From: Synechococcus sp. CS-1332 | Lineage (GTDB): Bacteria > Cyanobacteriota > Cyanobacteriia > PCC-6307 > Cyanobiaceae | DNA length: 64,000 bases | Assembly: GCF_025127995.1 (NCBI RefSeq) | Contig: NZ_JAHLYP010000054.1 | Span: 1-64,000, forward strand | Direction: 5' to 3' | Part shown: in pieces, positions 7,714 through 14,397 of the stretch | Layout of the letters: each line of letters opens with the position of its first letter | Position numbering within the stretch: position 1 is the stretch's first letter | Program-made: the position numbers and the translations under genes | The notes under the pieces: generated by a model | What the model was told of the DNA's origin: nothing | Seen by the model: the letters and a program-made list of their open reading frames with translations, nothing else | The model's database searches: none

Positions 7714-8173
7714 TCAGCAGGGCCTCACCGCAGGCCAGGGCACGGGGTTCGGCCTCATCGGCGAACTGCAACCGGGCACTGCCCTGCAGCAGCAGCACCC
7801 ACTCGTGCTCCGTCTGGTCGTACCAGAAGCCCTCCGGGCTGGAGGCGCTGCAGGAGTGGATCCGCTCCAACCGCAGCTGCGGGGTCTGCAGCAGCAGGGT
7901 GGTGACTTCCCCCCCAGCGGCGGGGCACGGGCTCCGTACCAGGGAGGCACTGGAAGCCCCTCCAGAGCTGGCTTCGGCCCCGTCGCCCGCTGGTGGCTCG
8001 CCCCAGCGGCGGCCGATTTCGAAGCCGCAGGAGCGGGCCAGGGCCACCACCTGATGGTGATCGCCACAGTCGCGCAGGGCTTGGCGCAGGGCGGGGTCGG
8101 CCTCGCTCAGGGCCACGAAGGCATTGAGCTGGCGCACCTTCTCCAGGAACTGCTGCAGCTGGGCTTCGGCCAT
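7619..8173 (-). CDS. Nif11 domain fused to cupin domain
   Basis: A 184-residue protein. Residues 1-51 (LQQFLEKVRQLNAF..LRDCGDHHQVVALARSCGFEI) match the Nif11 leader domain, a helical module best known as the leader of cyanobacterial ribosomal peptides. A Gly/Ser/Ala linker follows, then a cupin-like beta-barrel (about 90-180) with EHEWVLLLQGSARLQF and CGEALLISAGRRHRL, the latter giving possible metal-ligand His residues. Cupins bind small molecules or metals, so this is more likely a sensor or enzyme than a peptide precursor. Its 3' end overlaps the PsiE-like gene by 95 bases. Confidence 0.78.
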   Translation of the reverse strand: MAEAQLQQFLEKVRQLNAFVALSEADPALRQALRDCGDHHQVVALARSCGFEIGRRWGEPPAGDGAEASSGGASSASLVRSPCPAAGGEVTTLLLQTPQLRLERIHSCSASSPEGFWYDQTEHEWVLLLQGSARLQFADEAEPRALACGEALLISAGRRHRLLASDPLPGTIWLALFWPPHPAH

Positions 8174-8191
8174 GGGGGAGGTGCTCAGGCG

Positions 8192-8668
8192 TCAGAGCAG
8201 ATCCTTGCCCATCCGCCAGCGCAGGAAGGAGACGCCGCCCAGGATCACCGTTTCTTCGGCGTCCACCACCCAGCCCCGCCGCTCCAGCAGCGGCCGTGAC
8301 AGCTGGCTGGCCTCGGTGCGCAGGCGGCTCACCCCCTGGGTGCGGGCGTGCTGCTCCAAGGCCTCCAGCAGGGCGCCAGCCCGTCCCTGGCGGCTGGCGC
8401 GGCCCCGGCAGTAGAGCAGGGCGAGCCGGTCGATGGGATCGAGAAGGGCAAACGCTTCGATGATCGTGTCGTCGTCGTTGGCACAGCTCACCAACCCATG
8501 GCCCCGTAGCAGTGACGACCGGAAGCCATCATTGCGGCTCGCCTGTTGTGACCAGGCCTCGATCTGTGACGGGCTGTAGAGGTTGCCGGCCTGGCTGATG
8601 ACCGCCTCGTGATAGACAGCGACCAGCTGCTGGCAATCATCGGGCCGGAGTGGACGGATCGGCAGCAT
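8192..8668 (-). CDS. GNAT family N-acetyltransferase
   Basis: A 158-residue protein with GNAT layout: N-terminal IRPLRPDDCQQLVAVYHEAV, a central strand FALLDPIDRLALLYCRGRASRQGRAGALLEAL carrying the acetyl-CoA-binding R/QxxGxG/A loop (RASRQGRAG, about residues 96-104), and the C-terminal QLSRPLLERRGWV strand-helix typical of the fold. It would acetylate an amine of unknown identity. It lies directly upstream of the Nif11-cupin gene with an 18-base gap and probably shares its transcript. It is divergent from the AbrB-type gene. Confidence 0.78.
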   Translation of the reverse strand: MLPIRPLRPDDCQQLVAVYHEAVISQAGNLYSPSQIEAWSQQASRNDGFRSSLLRGHGLVSCANDDDTIIEAFALLDPIDRLALLYCRGRASRQGRAGALLEALEQHARTQGVSRLRTEASQLSRPLLERRGWVVDAEETVILGGVSFLRWRMGKDLL

Positions 8669-8771
8669 CGTGGCCGTGAATGTGCATGGATTGTCGCCGC
8701 TTTCGGCAGCAGGCTGATGGTGCTGGTGTATGCTTTAGTTCTAACCTCACTCACGACACCGCGTACATACC

Positions 8772-9134
8772 ATGCTGACTGGATCGGAATTGCTTGCCAA
8801 GGTCAAGGAACTCGGCGATGTCGGCAAGTCCGAGATCGTTCGGGCCTGTGGCTATGTTTCCACCAAGAAGGATGGCGCCGAGCGCCTGAACTTCACCGCC
8901 TTCTACGAGGCCCTGCTTGAGGCCAAAGGCGTCGAGTTCGGTGCGGCCGGCAAGGTGGGCAAAGGTGGGCGCAAACTCAGCTATGTGGCCACGGTGCAGG
9001 GCAACGGCAATCTGCTGATCGGCAAGGCCTATACCGCCATGCTTGATCTCAAGCCCGGCGATGAGTTCGAGATCAAGCTCGGCCGCAAACAGATCCGCCT
9101 GATCCCCGCCGGCAGCGCCGACGAAGAGGATTGA
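8772..9134 (+). CDS. cyanobacterial AbrB-family transcriptional regulator
   Basis: A 120-residue protein of the cyAbrB type. The N-terminal part LTGSELLAKVKELGDVGKSEIVRACGYVS and the C-terminal swapped-hairpin DNA-binding region (about 83-113, LIGKAYTAMLDLKPGDEFEIKLGRKQIRLI) are characteristic; cyanobacterial AbrBs carry the AbrB fold at the C-terminus. Such proteins act as global regulators of carbon and nitrogen metabolism, and in Synechocystis AbrB-like proteins act on the hox promoter and fermentative genes. hoxE lies 8 kb away, so a role there is possible but unproven. A TATGCT element at 8729-8734 could be a -10 box. The stop overlaps the TTG start of the cytochrome gene. Confidence 0.88.
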   Translation: MLTGSELLAKVKELGDVGKSEIVRACGYVSTKKDGAERLNFTAFYEALLEAKGVEFGAAGKVGKGGRKLSYVATVQGNGNLLIGKAYTAMLDLKPGDEFEIKLGRKQIRLIPAGSADEED

Positions 9135-9526
9135 TTCGCTGGCGCCCGCTGCTGTCGGCGCTGGTGGCCCTGCTCCTGGTGCTGGCCGTGATCCTGCCGC
9201 CACCGGCCCTTGGCTTCCCAGGGCCAAGCTTCGCTTTGGAGGCCAGCGATTCCGCGCTCGCAAGTCTCACCACTGGCGCCGAGCTGTTTGAGGCCCACTG
9301 CATCGGCTGCCATGTCCAGGGCGGCAACATCCTTCGCCGCAGCAAGACATTGAAGCTGGCAGCGCTGGAGCGCAATGGCGCCGCCGACCCGGCGGTGATT
9401 GCCACGATTGCCGCCGCAGGGATCGGCCAGATGGGCGGCTACGGCGAAGCCCTCGGTGATGGCGGGGCCGAGGCGGTGGCCGCCTGGGTGTGGCAGCAGG
9501 CCCAGGCGGGCTGGCCCCGCGGCTGA
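9131..9526 (+). CDS. cytochrome c6-like protein
   Basis: A 131-residue protein with an N-terminal signal peptide (about residues 5-35) and one covalent haem site, CIGCH near residues 57-61. The distal ligand is probably the Met in GQMGGYGEAL, matching the class I c6-type fold ending in AVAAWVWQQAQAGW. It should carry electrons in the thylakoid lumen or periplasm. The usual MPAFGG segment of photosynthetic cytochrome c6 is replaced, so it may be one of the alternative c6B/c6C forms rather than PetJ. Translation begins at TTG overlapping the abrB stop (TTGA), which suggests coupling. Confidence 0.82.
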   Translation: MIRWRPLLSALVALLLVLAVILPPPALGFPGPSFALEASDSALASLTTGAELFEAHCIGCHVQGGNILRRSKTLKLAALERNGAADPAVIATIAAAGIGQMGGYGEALGDGGAEAVAAWVWQQAQAGWPRG

Positions 9527-9576
9527 AGCTGATCCCGTGACGTGACGTCGCTGCACCCGCTACGCCTGGGCGGGGC

Positions 9577-9843
9577 TCAGAAGGCCTGGATCCAGGGATA
9601 GATCTCCACGGCCGTCCAGATGCCCTGGCGCCAGTAGATGTCCCCTTTGACGAGGTTCTCCACCGTCTCCAGCTCGTCGGCTTCGTAGAGGCCGAAGACG
9701 TGGCTGGCGTCGACCGTGGGCCCCAAGGTGAGCAGCACGCCCTCCTCTTTCTGGCGTTGCAGTCCAGCCAGATGCTCGTCGCGGTAGGGGGTGCGCTGCT
9801 CGAGGGCGTCGGCGCAGTAGGTGCCCCAGAGGACGAATTTCAT
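9577..9843 (-). CDS. YciI family protein
   Basis: An 88-residue protein of the YciI-like dimeric ferredoxin-like fold. Typical features are the N-terminal strand KFVLWGTY, the RTPYRDEHLAGLQRQKEEG helix with its conserved His near residue 24, and the Asp/Glu-rich DELETVENLVKGDIYWRQGIW segment. Members resemble muconolactone isomerase; most have no defined reaction. It is a single gene with about 36 bases to the next gene on the same strand. Confidence 0.85.
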   Translation of the reverse strand: MKFVLWGTYCADALEQRTPYRDEHLAGLQRQKEEGVLLTLGPTVDASHVFGLYEADELETVENLVKGDIYWRQGIWTAVEIYPWIQAF

Positions 9844-9879
9844 GGGCCGCAGGGTGGGGGGTGAACGTCCCTCAGCCTT

Positions 9880-10527
9880 TCATTCTCCGCGCCCTTCATT
9901 GCATTGTTGAAACACCAGCAGGCGGTTGTTGGCCGGCATCGCCGCATCGGCCTGCAGATGCAGCCCCAGCTGAGCGGCTTCGACCTGTAGCTCCTCGGCG
10001 TCACGCACCCCCATGGCCGGATCGATCTGGCGCAAGTGGAGGTCGAAGGCCCCGTTGCTCGCGGCGGTGTGGCCATGGCCGTAGCGAAAGGGGCCGTAGA
10101 TCAGCAGCAGGCCATCGGCGGTCAGGACCCGGGCACTGCCGGCCAGCAGGTGGGGCACGGCGGCCGCCGGCATGATGTGCAGCGTGTTCGCCGTGAACAC
10201 AGCCTCGAAGGGCCCGGCTGGCCAGTGGGCCTCGGTCACATCCAGCACCAGCGGCGGCGCCACCCGGGCCCCCGGGGCCAGCCCCGCCTGGCCCTCCAGG
10301 GCGATGCGTCCGGCCAATCCAGCCAGGGATTCGGAGCGCTCACTGGGCTGCCAGCACACCCCCGGCAGGTGGCGCGCCATGTGGATGGCGTGCTGGCCGC
10401 TGCCCGACCCCACCTCCAGCACCCGGGCTTCCGGGGGTATCCACCGGCGCAGCAGCGTCAGGATTGGCTCCTGGTTGCGCAGGCAGGCGGGAGAAAAAGG
10501 CAGTTCCAGTTCCAGTTCCAGCTCCAT
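9880..10527 (-). CDS. DUF938 SAM-dependent methyltransferase
   Basis: A 215-residue protein with the class I methyltransferase signature VLEVGSGSGQHA (about residues 36-47) and the DUF938 hallmarks FTANTLHIMP and LLIYGPFRYGGH-like (GPFRYGHGHT), where the family keeps a GPF motif. The physiological substrate of DUF938 proteins is unknown. The extreme N-terminus is an alternating Glu-Leu run made by a hexanucleotide repeat. The ATG at 10527 is the first available start and the family N-terminus follows soon after. Confidence 0.83.
   Translation of the reverse strand: MELELELELPFSPACLRNQEPILTLLRRWIPPEARVLEVGSGSGQHAIHMARHLPGVCWQPSERSESLAGLAGRIALEGQAGLAPGARVAPPLVLDVTEAHWPAGPFEAVFTANTLHIMPAAAVPHLLAGSARVLTADGLLLIYGPFRYGHGHTAASNGAFDLHLRQIDPAMGVRDAEELQVEAAQLGLHLQADAAMPANNRLLVFQQCNEGRGE
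10503..10526. repeat. hexanucleotide tandem repeat at the DUF938 N-terminus
   Basis: The unit AGTTCC (GGAACT on the coding strand) is repeated about three to four times, with one diverged copy next to the start codon. It encodes an ELELELEL stretch. Because the unit is six bases, copy-number change would lengthen the protein without shifting frame. Confidence 0.7.
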
Positions 10528-10570
10528 CCCATCATGAGGAGATCATCTCCCCACCTTGCGAGGTTGTCCC

Positions 10571-10675
10571 ATGGGTGTTCCATCTCTAACCGCCACGTCT
10601 GTGCTTGTCCCGGCGTCGTTGGTCGCGGCGCTGGCGCTGCTGCTGTCGTTGAGCGCCTGCGCCCCTGTGCTGTAG
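10571..10675 (+). CDS. possible micro-lipoprotein (34 aa)
   Basis: A short frame starting ATGGGTGTT encodes 34 residues: a short polar start, a long hydrophobic stretch (about 12-27) and the lipobox-like LSAC with Cys near residue 30, followed by only four residues before the stop. GAGG about eight bases upstream can act as ribosome-binding site. The layout fits an entericidin-like tiny lipoprotein, but no family is recognised and a chance frame is possible. It fills the otherwise empty space between DUF938 and trpA. Confidence 0.35.
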   Translation: MGVPSLTATSVLVPASLVAALALLLSLSACAPVL

Positions 10676-10680
10676 CTCGG

Positions 10681-11526
10681 CTAAAGCGGCTGATCGAGGG
10701 CGGCGCGCAGCTCGGCGGCGAAGGCACCGGCATCAGCGGCCACATCGGCTCCGCTCTGGTGGGCCTGGGCCATGCGGCGGACCAGGGCGCTGCCCACGAT
10801 GGCGCCGTCGCCGCCCCAGCGGCGCACCTGCAGAGCCTGCTCGCCGGTGGCGATGCCGAAGCCCACGGCCACAGGTGTGGGGCCCAGCTCCCGCAGCTGT
10901 TGCACCAGCGGTCCCACCCGCGTTTCCAGGCTGGTGCGCACCCCCGTCACCCCGGTGACGCTCACCAGGTAGGTGAAGCCGCGGCTGGCGGTGTGGATGC
11001 GGGCCATGCGTTCGGCCGGGGTGTTGGGGGCCACCAGCAACACCAGATCCAGACCATGGCCGGCTGCGATGCCGGAGAGTTTCTGGGCCTCCTCCAGGGG
11101 CAGATCCGGCACCACCAGGCCGGCGGCACCGGCGGCGGCGGCCTCGCGGCAGAAGCTCTCCATGCCCCGGTTGAGCAGGGGGTTGCTGTAGGTGAACAGC
11201 ACCACCGGCAGGGTCAGCTGGCCCCGCAGGGACTCCAGCATCGCCAGCACCCGGCCAGGGGTGGTGCCGGAGGCCAGGGCCCGGCTGGCGGCGGCCTGGA
11301 TCACCGGGCCATCCGCCAGCGGATCGCTGTAGGGGATGCCCAGTTCGATCAGATCGGCGCCGGCGGCCTGCAGGGCCAGCAGGCTGGCGGCGGTGATCGA
11401 CAGATCCGGATCCCCTGCCATCAGAAAGGGCATCAGGGCGCAGCGCCCCTTGGCCCGCAGGGCGGCGAAGCGCTGCTGGATCGGCGTGGGGGTGGTGGCA
11501 GGGCCGGCGGTGGCGGCGACGCTCAT
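10681..11526 (-). CDS. trpA: tryptophan synthase alpha chain
   Basis: A 281-residue TIM-barrel protein that splits indole-3-glycerol phosphate to indole and glyceraldehyde 3-phosphate in the last step of tryptophan synthesis. The catalytic Glu sits in [21 protein letters not shown] (IELG..YSDP), the second acidic residue in [12 protein letters not shown] (PDLP), and the phosphate-binding region in GFGI and GSALV. Length and order match the family. trpB is not in the window. It lies downstream of the DUF3007 gene on the same strand with a 44-base gap. Confidence 0.97.
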   Translation of the reverse strand: MSVAATAGPATTPTPIQQRFAALRAKGRCALMPFLMAGDPDLSITAASLLALQAAGADLIELGIPYSDPLADGPVIQAAASRALASGTTPGRVLAMLESLRGQLTLPVVLFTYSNPLLNRGMESFCREAAAAGAAGLVVPDLPLEEAQKLSGIAAGHGLDLVLLVAPNTPAERMARIHTASRGFTYLVSVTGVTGVRTSLETRVGPLVQQLRELGPTPVAVGFGIATGEQALQVRRWGGDGAIVGSALVRRMAQAHQSGADVAADAGAFAAELRAALDQPL

Positions 11527-11570
11527 CGGGCCGGAGTCAGGACGGTGCCCCTGAGCCTATGGGGTCGTCC

Positions 11571-11906
11571 TCACATGTCGGCATCGGCCTGCAGCTGGCC
11601 CACCTCGGCCAGCAGCCTGGCCTGCTCCTCGGGGCTCATGGCGTCGAACTTGCGCTGCAGCTCCTCGTCGGTGACGGCGTCGTAGGCGGCCCGATAGCGG
11701 CGCCGCTGCTCCATGTAGGTCATCTTGCCGCCCACCACCCGCACCAGGTAACTGGCGGTCCACCCCAGCACCACGAGCATCAGCAGCGCCGAAGCGGCGA
11801 TACCGGGGGAGAAGCCCTCCAGGCCGCTGGAGCGAAACACCCAGTAGCCGCCCCCGCCAATGCCGAACACCACAAAGCCCAGCAGGATCGCCTGTGCGCG
11901 GGTCAC
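11571..11906 (-). CDS. DUF3007 family membrane protein
   Basis: A 111-residue protein with two membrane helices (about 5-27 and 35-57) and a soluble, acidic C-terminal part containing YMEQRRRYRAAYDAVTDEELQRKFDAMSPEEQARLL. This is the DUF3007 family found in cyanobacteria and plastids; its function is unknown. It starts at GTG three bases after ndhL ends, so both are likely in one operon, which may give a hint of a role near NDH-1 or thylakoid membranes. Confidence 0.85.
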   Translation of the reverse strand: MTRAQAILLGFVVFGIGGGGYWVFRSSGLEGFSPGIAASALLMLVVLGWTASYLVRVVGGKMTYMEQRRRYRAAYDAVTDEELQRKFDAMSPEEQARLLAEVGQLQADADM

Positions 11907-11909
11907 GGA

Positions 11910-12209
11910 TCAGGCCTCGCCCTGGCCCGCCATGCGCAGGTTGAGGAAGGGGGAGAACAGGATCAGCCCCGGGAAGAACAGGAACACCAGGCCGTAGATG
12001 GCCGTGCGCTCGATCTTGCCCATGACGGTCCAGCGCTTGTGCATCCACCAGTAGAGGGCCAGGGGCACCACCACCAGGTATGCCCCGGCCAGAGCCAGAT
12101 AGGCGCCGATCACCAGCAGGGTGTCGAGCGAAAGGCTGCTCAGAGGTCCGCTCAGGGCCACCGGGGTTGCGCGAAGTGGGGCGAATCTAGGATCCCCGTG
12201 CGGGGGCAT
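11910..12209 (-). CDS. ndhL: NAD(P)H-quinone oxidoreductase subunit L
   Basis: NdhL is a small membrane subunit of cyanobacterial NDH-1, needed for respiration and CO2 uptake. Two hydrophobic helices are seen, with the family segments [23 protein letters not shown] and [15 protein letters not shown]. The start is uncertain: ATG at 12209 gives 99 residues but lies eight bases inside the divergent tRNA-Leu gene; family proteins are usually about 75-85 residues, so a non-ATG start further in (for example the GTG in LLVIGAY) is quite possible. Confidence 0.88.
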   Translation of the reverse strand: MPPHGDPRFAPLRATPVALSGPLSSLSLDTLLVIGAYLALAGAYLVVVPLALYWWMHKRWTVMGKIERTAIYGLVFLFFPGLILFSPFLNLRMAGQGEA

Positions 12210-12285
12210 GGCGAAATTGGTAGACGCAGCGGACTTAAAATCCGCAGGCTGCAAGGCTGTGGGGGTTCAAGTCCCCCTGCCCCCA
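12202..12285 (+). tRNA. tRNA-Leu (anticodon UAA)
   Basis: An 84-base type II tRNA. Acceptor GGGGGCA pairs with TGCCCCC (12202-12208, 12278-12284); D-stem GCG/CGC; anticodon stem GCGGA/TCCGC with anticodon TAA at 12236-12238; a long variable arm; T-arm GGGGG-TTCAAGT-CCCCC. The 3' CCA is not encoded. No group I intron interrupts the anticodon loop, unlike in many other cyanobacteria and plastids. Confidence 0.97.
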
Positions 12286-12552
12286 TCGCTGAGATTCGGG
12301 CCCCGAACTCTGGTCTGGCACTCAGGACAAAAGTTCATCACTAACTGTGTCTGTGGCTCTCCACACGCAGCGGTTCCACGGTCTTCCCCTGCGGCACCAT
12401 CCCGCCTAGACCGAAGCCATCGTGGGATCCCGAAGTTGGTTCATGTCGCTCCGCTGCTGGCCGCCACCTGTCTGGCGGGTTTTGCCCTGTTGCAGTTGCT
12501 GTTCAGCATCGGCACCTTGTGAGGATCGCCATGGCCCCTGCCCGCTTCCGCC
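12286..12552. other. intergenic region after tRNA-Leu
   Basis: About 267 bases with no firm gene. A possible TTG-started micro-frame at 12436-12522 encodes a 28-residue hydrophobic peptide (core PLLAATCLAGFALLQLLFSIG); it has no good ribosome-binding site, so it is noted but not called. A short GC palindrome TTCGGGCCCCGAA lies near 12296-12310 without a T-run. Confidence 0.4.
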
Positions 12553-12870
12553 ATGAAGGTGATCGTTGATCTCTGTGTGGTGCCGATCGGTGTGGGGGTG
12601 AGCCTGGCCTCCTACGTGGCCACCTGCGAGCGGGTGCTGCAGCAGGCCGGGCTGACGATCCGGCTGCACCCCAATGGCACCGCCATCGAGGGGGAGTGGG
12701 CGCCGGTGATGGCGGCGATCGAGGCCTGCCATGCCGCCGTGCATGCCATGGGCTGCCCGCGGATCTTCACCACCGTGACCATCAACACCCGCACCGACCG
12801 GGACCAGAGCCTCGACGACAAGCTGGCCAGCGTGCAGGCGCTGCTGGTGGGAAACTTGAGTGCTTTTTAG
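12553..12870 (+). CDS. MTH1187 / YkoF-like thiamine-binding family protein
   Basis: A 105-residue protein of the MTH1187 family: N-terminal strand VIVDLCVVPIGVGVSLASYVA, the central segment HPNGTAIEGEW, and the C-terminal HAMGCPRIFTTVTINTRTDR. Members form small ferredoxin-like dimers, and some bind thiamine or related compounds; ligand specificity here is not visible. The next gene (DJ-1/PfpI) begins 22 bases after the stop, so the two are probably cotranscribed. Confidence 0.85.
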   Translation: MKVIVDLCVVPIGVGVSLASYVATCERVLQQAGLTIRLHPNGTAIEGEWAPVMAAIEACHAAVHAMGCPRIFTTVTINTRTDRDQSLDDKLASVQALLVGNLSAF

Positions 12871-12892
12871 GCGCCTGCGGGCAGGGCTGACG

Positions 12893-13546
12893 ATGGATCC
12901 AGCCGCGTCCAATGGCGTCGGAAGCTTCGGCATCCTGCTGTTCCCCGGGGTGGAGGAGCTCGACGCCATCGGACCCTGGGAGATGGCCGCCCTGTGGGCG
13001 CGTCAGCCCGGAGGCCCCAGGGAGTGCCTGATGATCGGCCAGGGCGAGGCTCCGATCACCTGCGCCAAGGGGCTGGTGCTGCTGCCCCAGGCCAGCTTCG
13101 CCACGGCTCCGCCCCTGGAGGTGCTGCTGGTGCCGGGCGGCCTGGGCACCCGCACGCAGGTGAACAATGCCGAGCTGATCGCCTTCATCCGCCAGCAGGC
13201 GACCCGTTGCCGGGCGGTGCTTTCGGTCTGCACCGGCGCGTTCCTGCTGCATGCCGCCGGCCTGCTCAGTGGCAAGCGGGCCACCACCCACTGGGCCTCC
13301 CTGGAGCGCCTGCGGGCCCTCGGCGATGTGGAGGTGGTGGAAGAGCGCTTCACCCGGGATGGAGCCATCTGGACGGCGGCCGGCATCTCGTCTGGGATTG
13401 ATCTCACCCTGCAATTCATTGCTGAAACGGCAGGAGAAGAGGTGGCCGCCGAGGTGCAACTGGAGGCCGAATATTTCCCTTCCTCGAAGATCTATGGGTC
13501 TGCCGCCAGCGGTGGCAAAGGAGCAGACTATTTCCGGACATCGTGA
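12893..13546 (+). CDS. DJ-1/PfpI family protein (isonitrile hydratase-like)
   Basis: A 217-residue class I glutamine amidotransferase-like protein. The nucleophile elbow is SVCTGAFLLHAAGLLSGKRATTHW, with the Cys near residue 109 and the His of TTHW close by, as in isonitrile hydratase and in AraC-linked DJ-1 domains. LFPGVEELDAIGPWE near the N-terminus and the GISSGIDL segment complete the family pattern. The ATG at 12893 is preferred over a GTG 33 bases upstream, which would overlap the previous gene. The enzymatic substrate cannot be told from sequence. Confidence 0.85.
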   Translation: MDPAASNGVGSFGILLFPGVEELDAIGPWEMAALWARQPGGPRECLMIGQGEAPITCAKGLVLLPQASFATAPPLEVLLVPGGLGTRTQVNNAELIAFIRQQATRCRAVLSVCTGAFLLHAAGLLSGKRATTHWASLERLRALGDVEVVEERFTRDGAIWTAAGISSGIDLTLQFIAETAGEEVAAEVQLEAEYFPSSKIYGSAASGGKGADYFRTS

Positions 13547-13660
13547 CCGGACAAAGTGACCGAAAACCGTGAACTGAAGTTAAACGATGGGATAGGTGTT
13601 TCCACTCATCTTGGTGGCGACTCTTTCTGATTAGGATGAGTCAAAAGAGGAAGAAATCCA

Positions 13661-13918
13661 GTGACTACCTGTGAATTATCCAGCACAAGTACCTACGCCC
13701 AGCCCAATGCCGCCCAGCCCAATGCCACAGAAGCTCTGCATCGGGTGAAAGATCTAGCCCTGCGTGATCCGTTGTTCTCCGGTGCGTTGCAAGCATCCGA
13801 TTCGCCCCAGGCCGCGTCCGATCTGGCCAGGCAGCACGGCATTGAGGTGAGTCCGGCCGCTCTCTGGCGCCACCGGGGCACCCTGGGTCGCGGGGGCCAG
13901 CCCACCTGGCGTGGCTGA
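13661..13918 (+). CDS. Nif11-like small protein
   Basis: An 85-residue protein from a GTG start with a good ribosome-binding site (AGAGGA, about 12 bases upstream). Residues 25-75 (EALHRVKDLALRDPLFSGALQASDSPQAASDLARQHGIEVSPAALWRH) follow the Nif11 pattern of two amphipathic helices ending in a short GIEVSPAAL-type strand. It carries an RGG six residues from the end but no Cys/Ser/Thr-rich core, so it does not look like a lanthipeptide precursor. The N-terminus holds a duplicated AQPNA. Its role is unknown. The ~115 bases upstream are AT-rich and should hold the promoter. Confidence 0.6.
   Translation: MTTCELSSTSTYAQPNAAQPNATEALHRVKDLALRDPLFSGALQASDSPQAASDLARQHGIEVSPAALWRHRGTLGRGGQPTWRG
13697..13726. 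repeat. 15-bp tandem duplication
   Basis: The unit GCCCAGCCCAATGCC occurs twice in tandem inside the Nif11-like gene and encodes AQPNA-AQPNA. It keeps the reading frame. Confidence 0.85.
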
Positions 13919-13941
13919 ACCCGCCCTTACCGGAGGCCGTT

Positions 13942-14346
13942 TCAGCCCTGGGGTGGGCCCTTGAGTTCGATGCTGTTCCCCTCCGGATCTTCCAGGTAGA
14001 GGGCCGGGCCGACACCCTCGGCCCCATAGGAATGATGGAGGGGGCCGGCCTCTAGGCCATGGCGGTGGAGATGGGCCCGCAAGGCCTCTTCGTCGAAGGG
14101 TTCGATCCGCAGGCAAACGTGATCCAGGTTGTGGCCTTCTGCCCCCGGTCCCACACCTCCCCGGCGACCCAGCTCTCCGTTGACGGCCGCCAGATCGATC
14201 AGGCCGTTGCCGGCTTTCAGGTGGATCAGTCCCAGAGCATCGTTACGTCGGGTCACGGCGCAACCCAGCACGTTGGTGTAGAAGCGCTCCATGGGCTCCA
14301 GATCCCTGCAGCGCAGCACCACATGATCGATACCGATGATCTCCAT
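13942..14346 (-). CDS. VOC family (glyoxalase/bleomycin-resistance fold) protein
   Basis: A 134-residue protein with two beta-alpha-beta-beta-beta modules. Metal-ligand candidates are His in GIDHVVL (residue 7), His in NLDHVCLRI and Glu in YLEDPEGNSIEL. This is the pattern of single-domain VOC proteins such as glyoxalase I-like or virulence dioxygenase-like members. The ATG at 14346 has GGGAGG eight bases upstream and was chosen over an ATG 21 bases earlier. The substrate is not known. Confidence 0.87.
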   Translation of the reverse strand: MEIIGIDHVVLRCRDLEPMERFYTNVLGCAVTRRNDALGLIHLKAGNGLIDLAAVNGELGRRGGVGPGAEGHNLDHVCLRIEPFDEEALRAHLHRHGLEAGPLHHSYGAEGVGPALYLEDPEGNSIELKGPPQG

Positions 14347-14397
14347 GGCAATCGCCTCCCTTGCCATTCTTCCAGTTTTTCGCTCCTCCTGAGCGGT

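Noticed and set aside
12296-12310. Palindrome TTCGGGCCCCGAA as tRNA terminator
   Set aside because: No T-run follows and the loop would be only one to three bases.
12436-12522. 28-codon hydrophobic micro-frame after tRNA-Leu
   Set aside because: TTG start without a ribosome-binding site and no recognisable family; kept only as a note.
13661-13918. Lanthipeptide precursor
   Set aside because: Although Nif11-like, it has no Cys/Ser/Thr-rich core and no modification enzyme is in the window.
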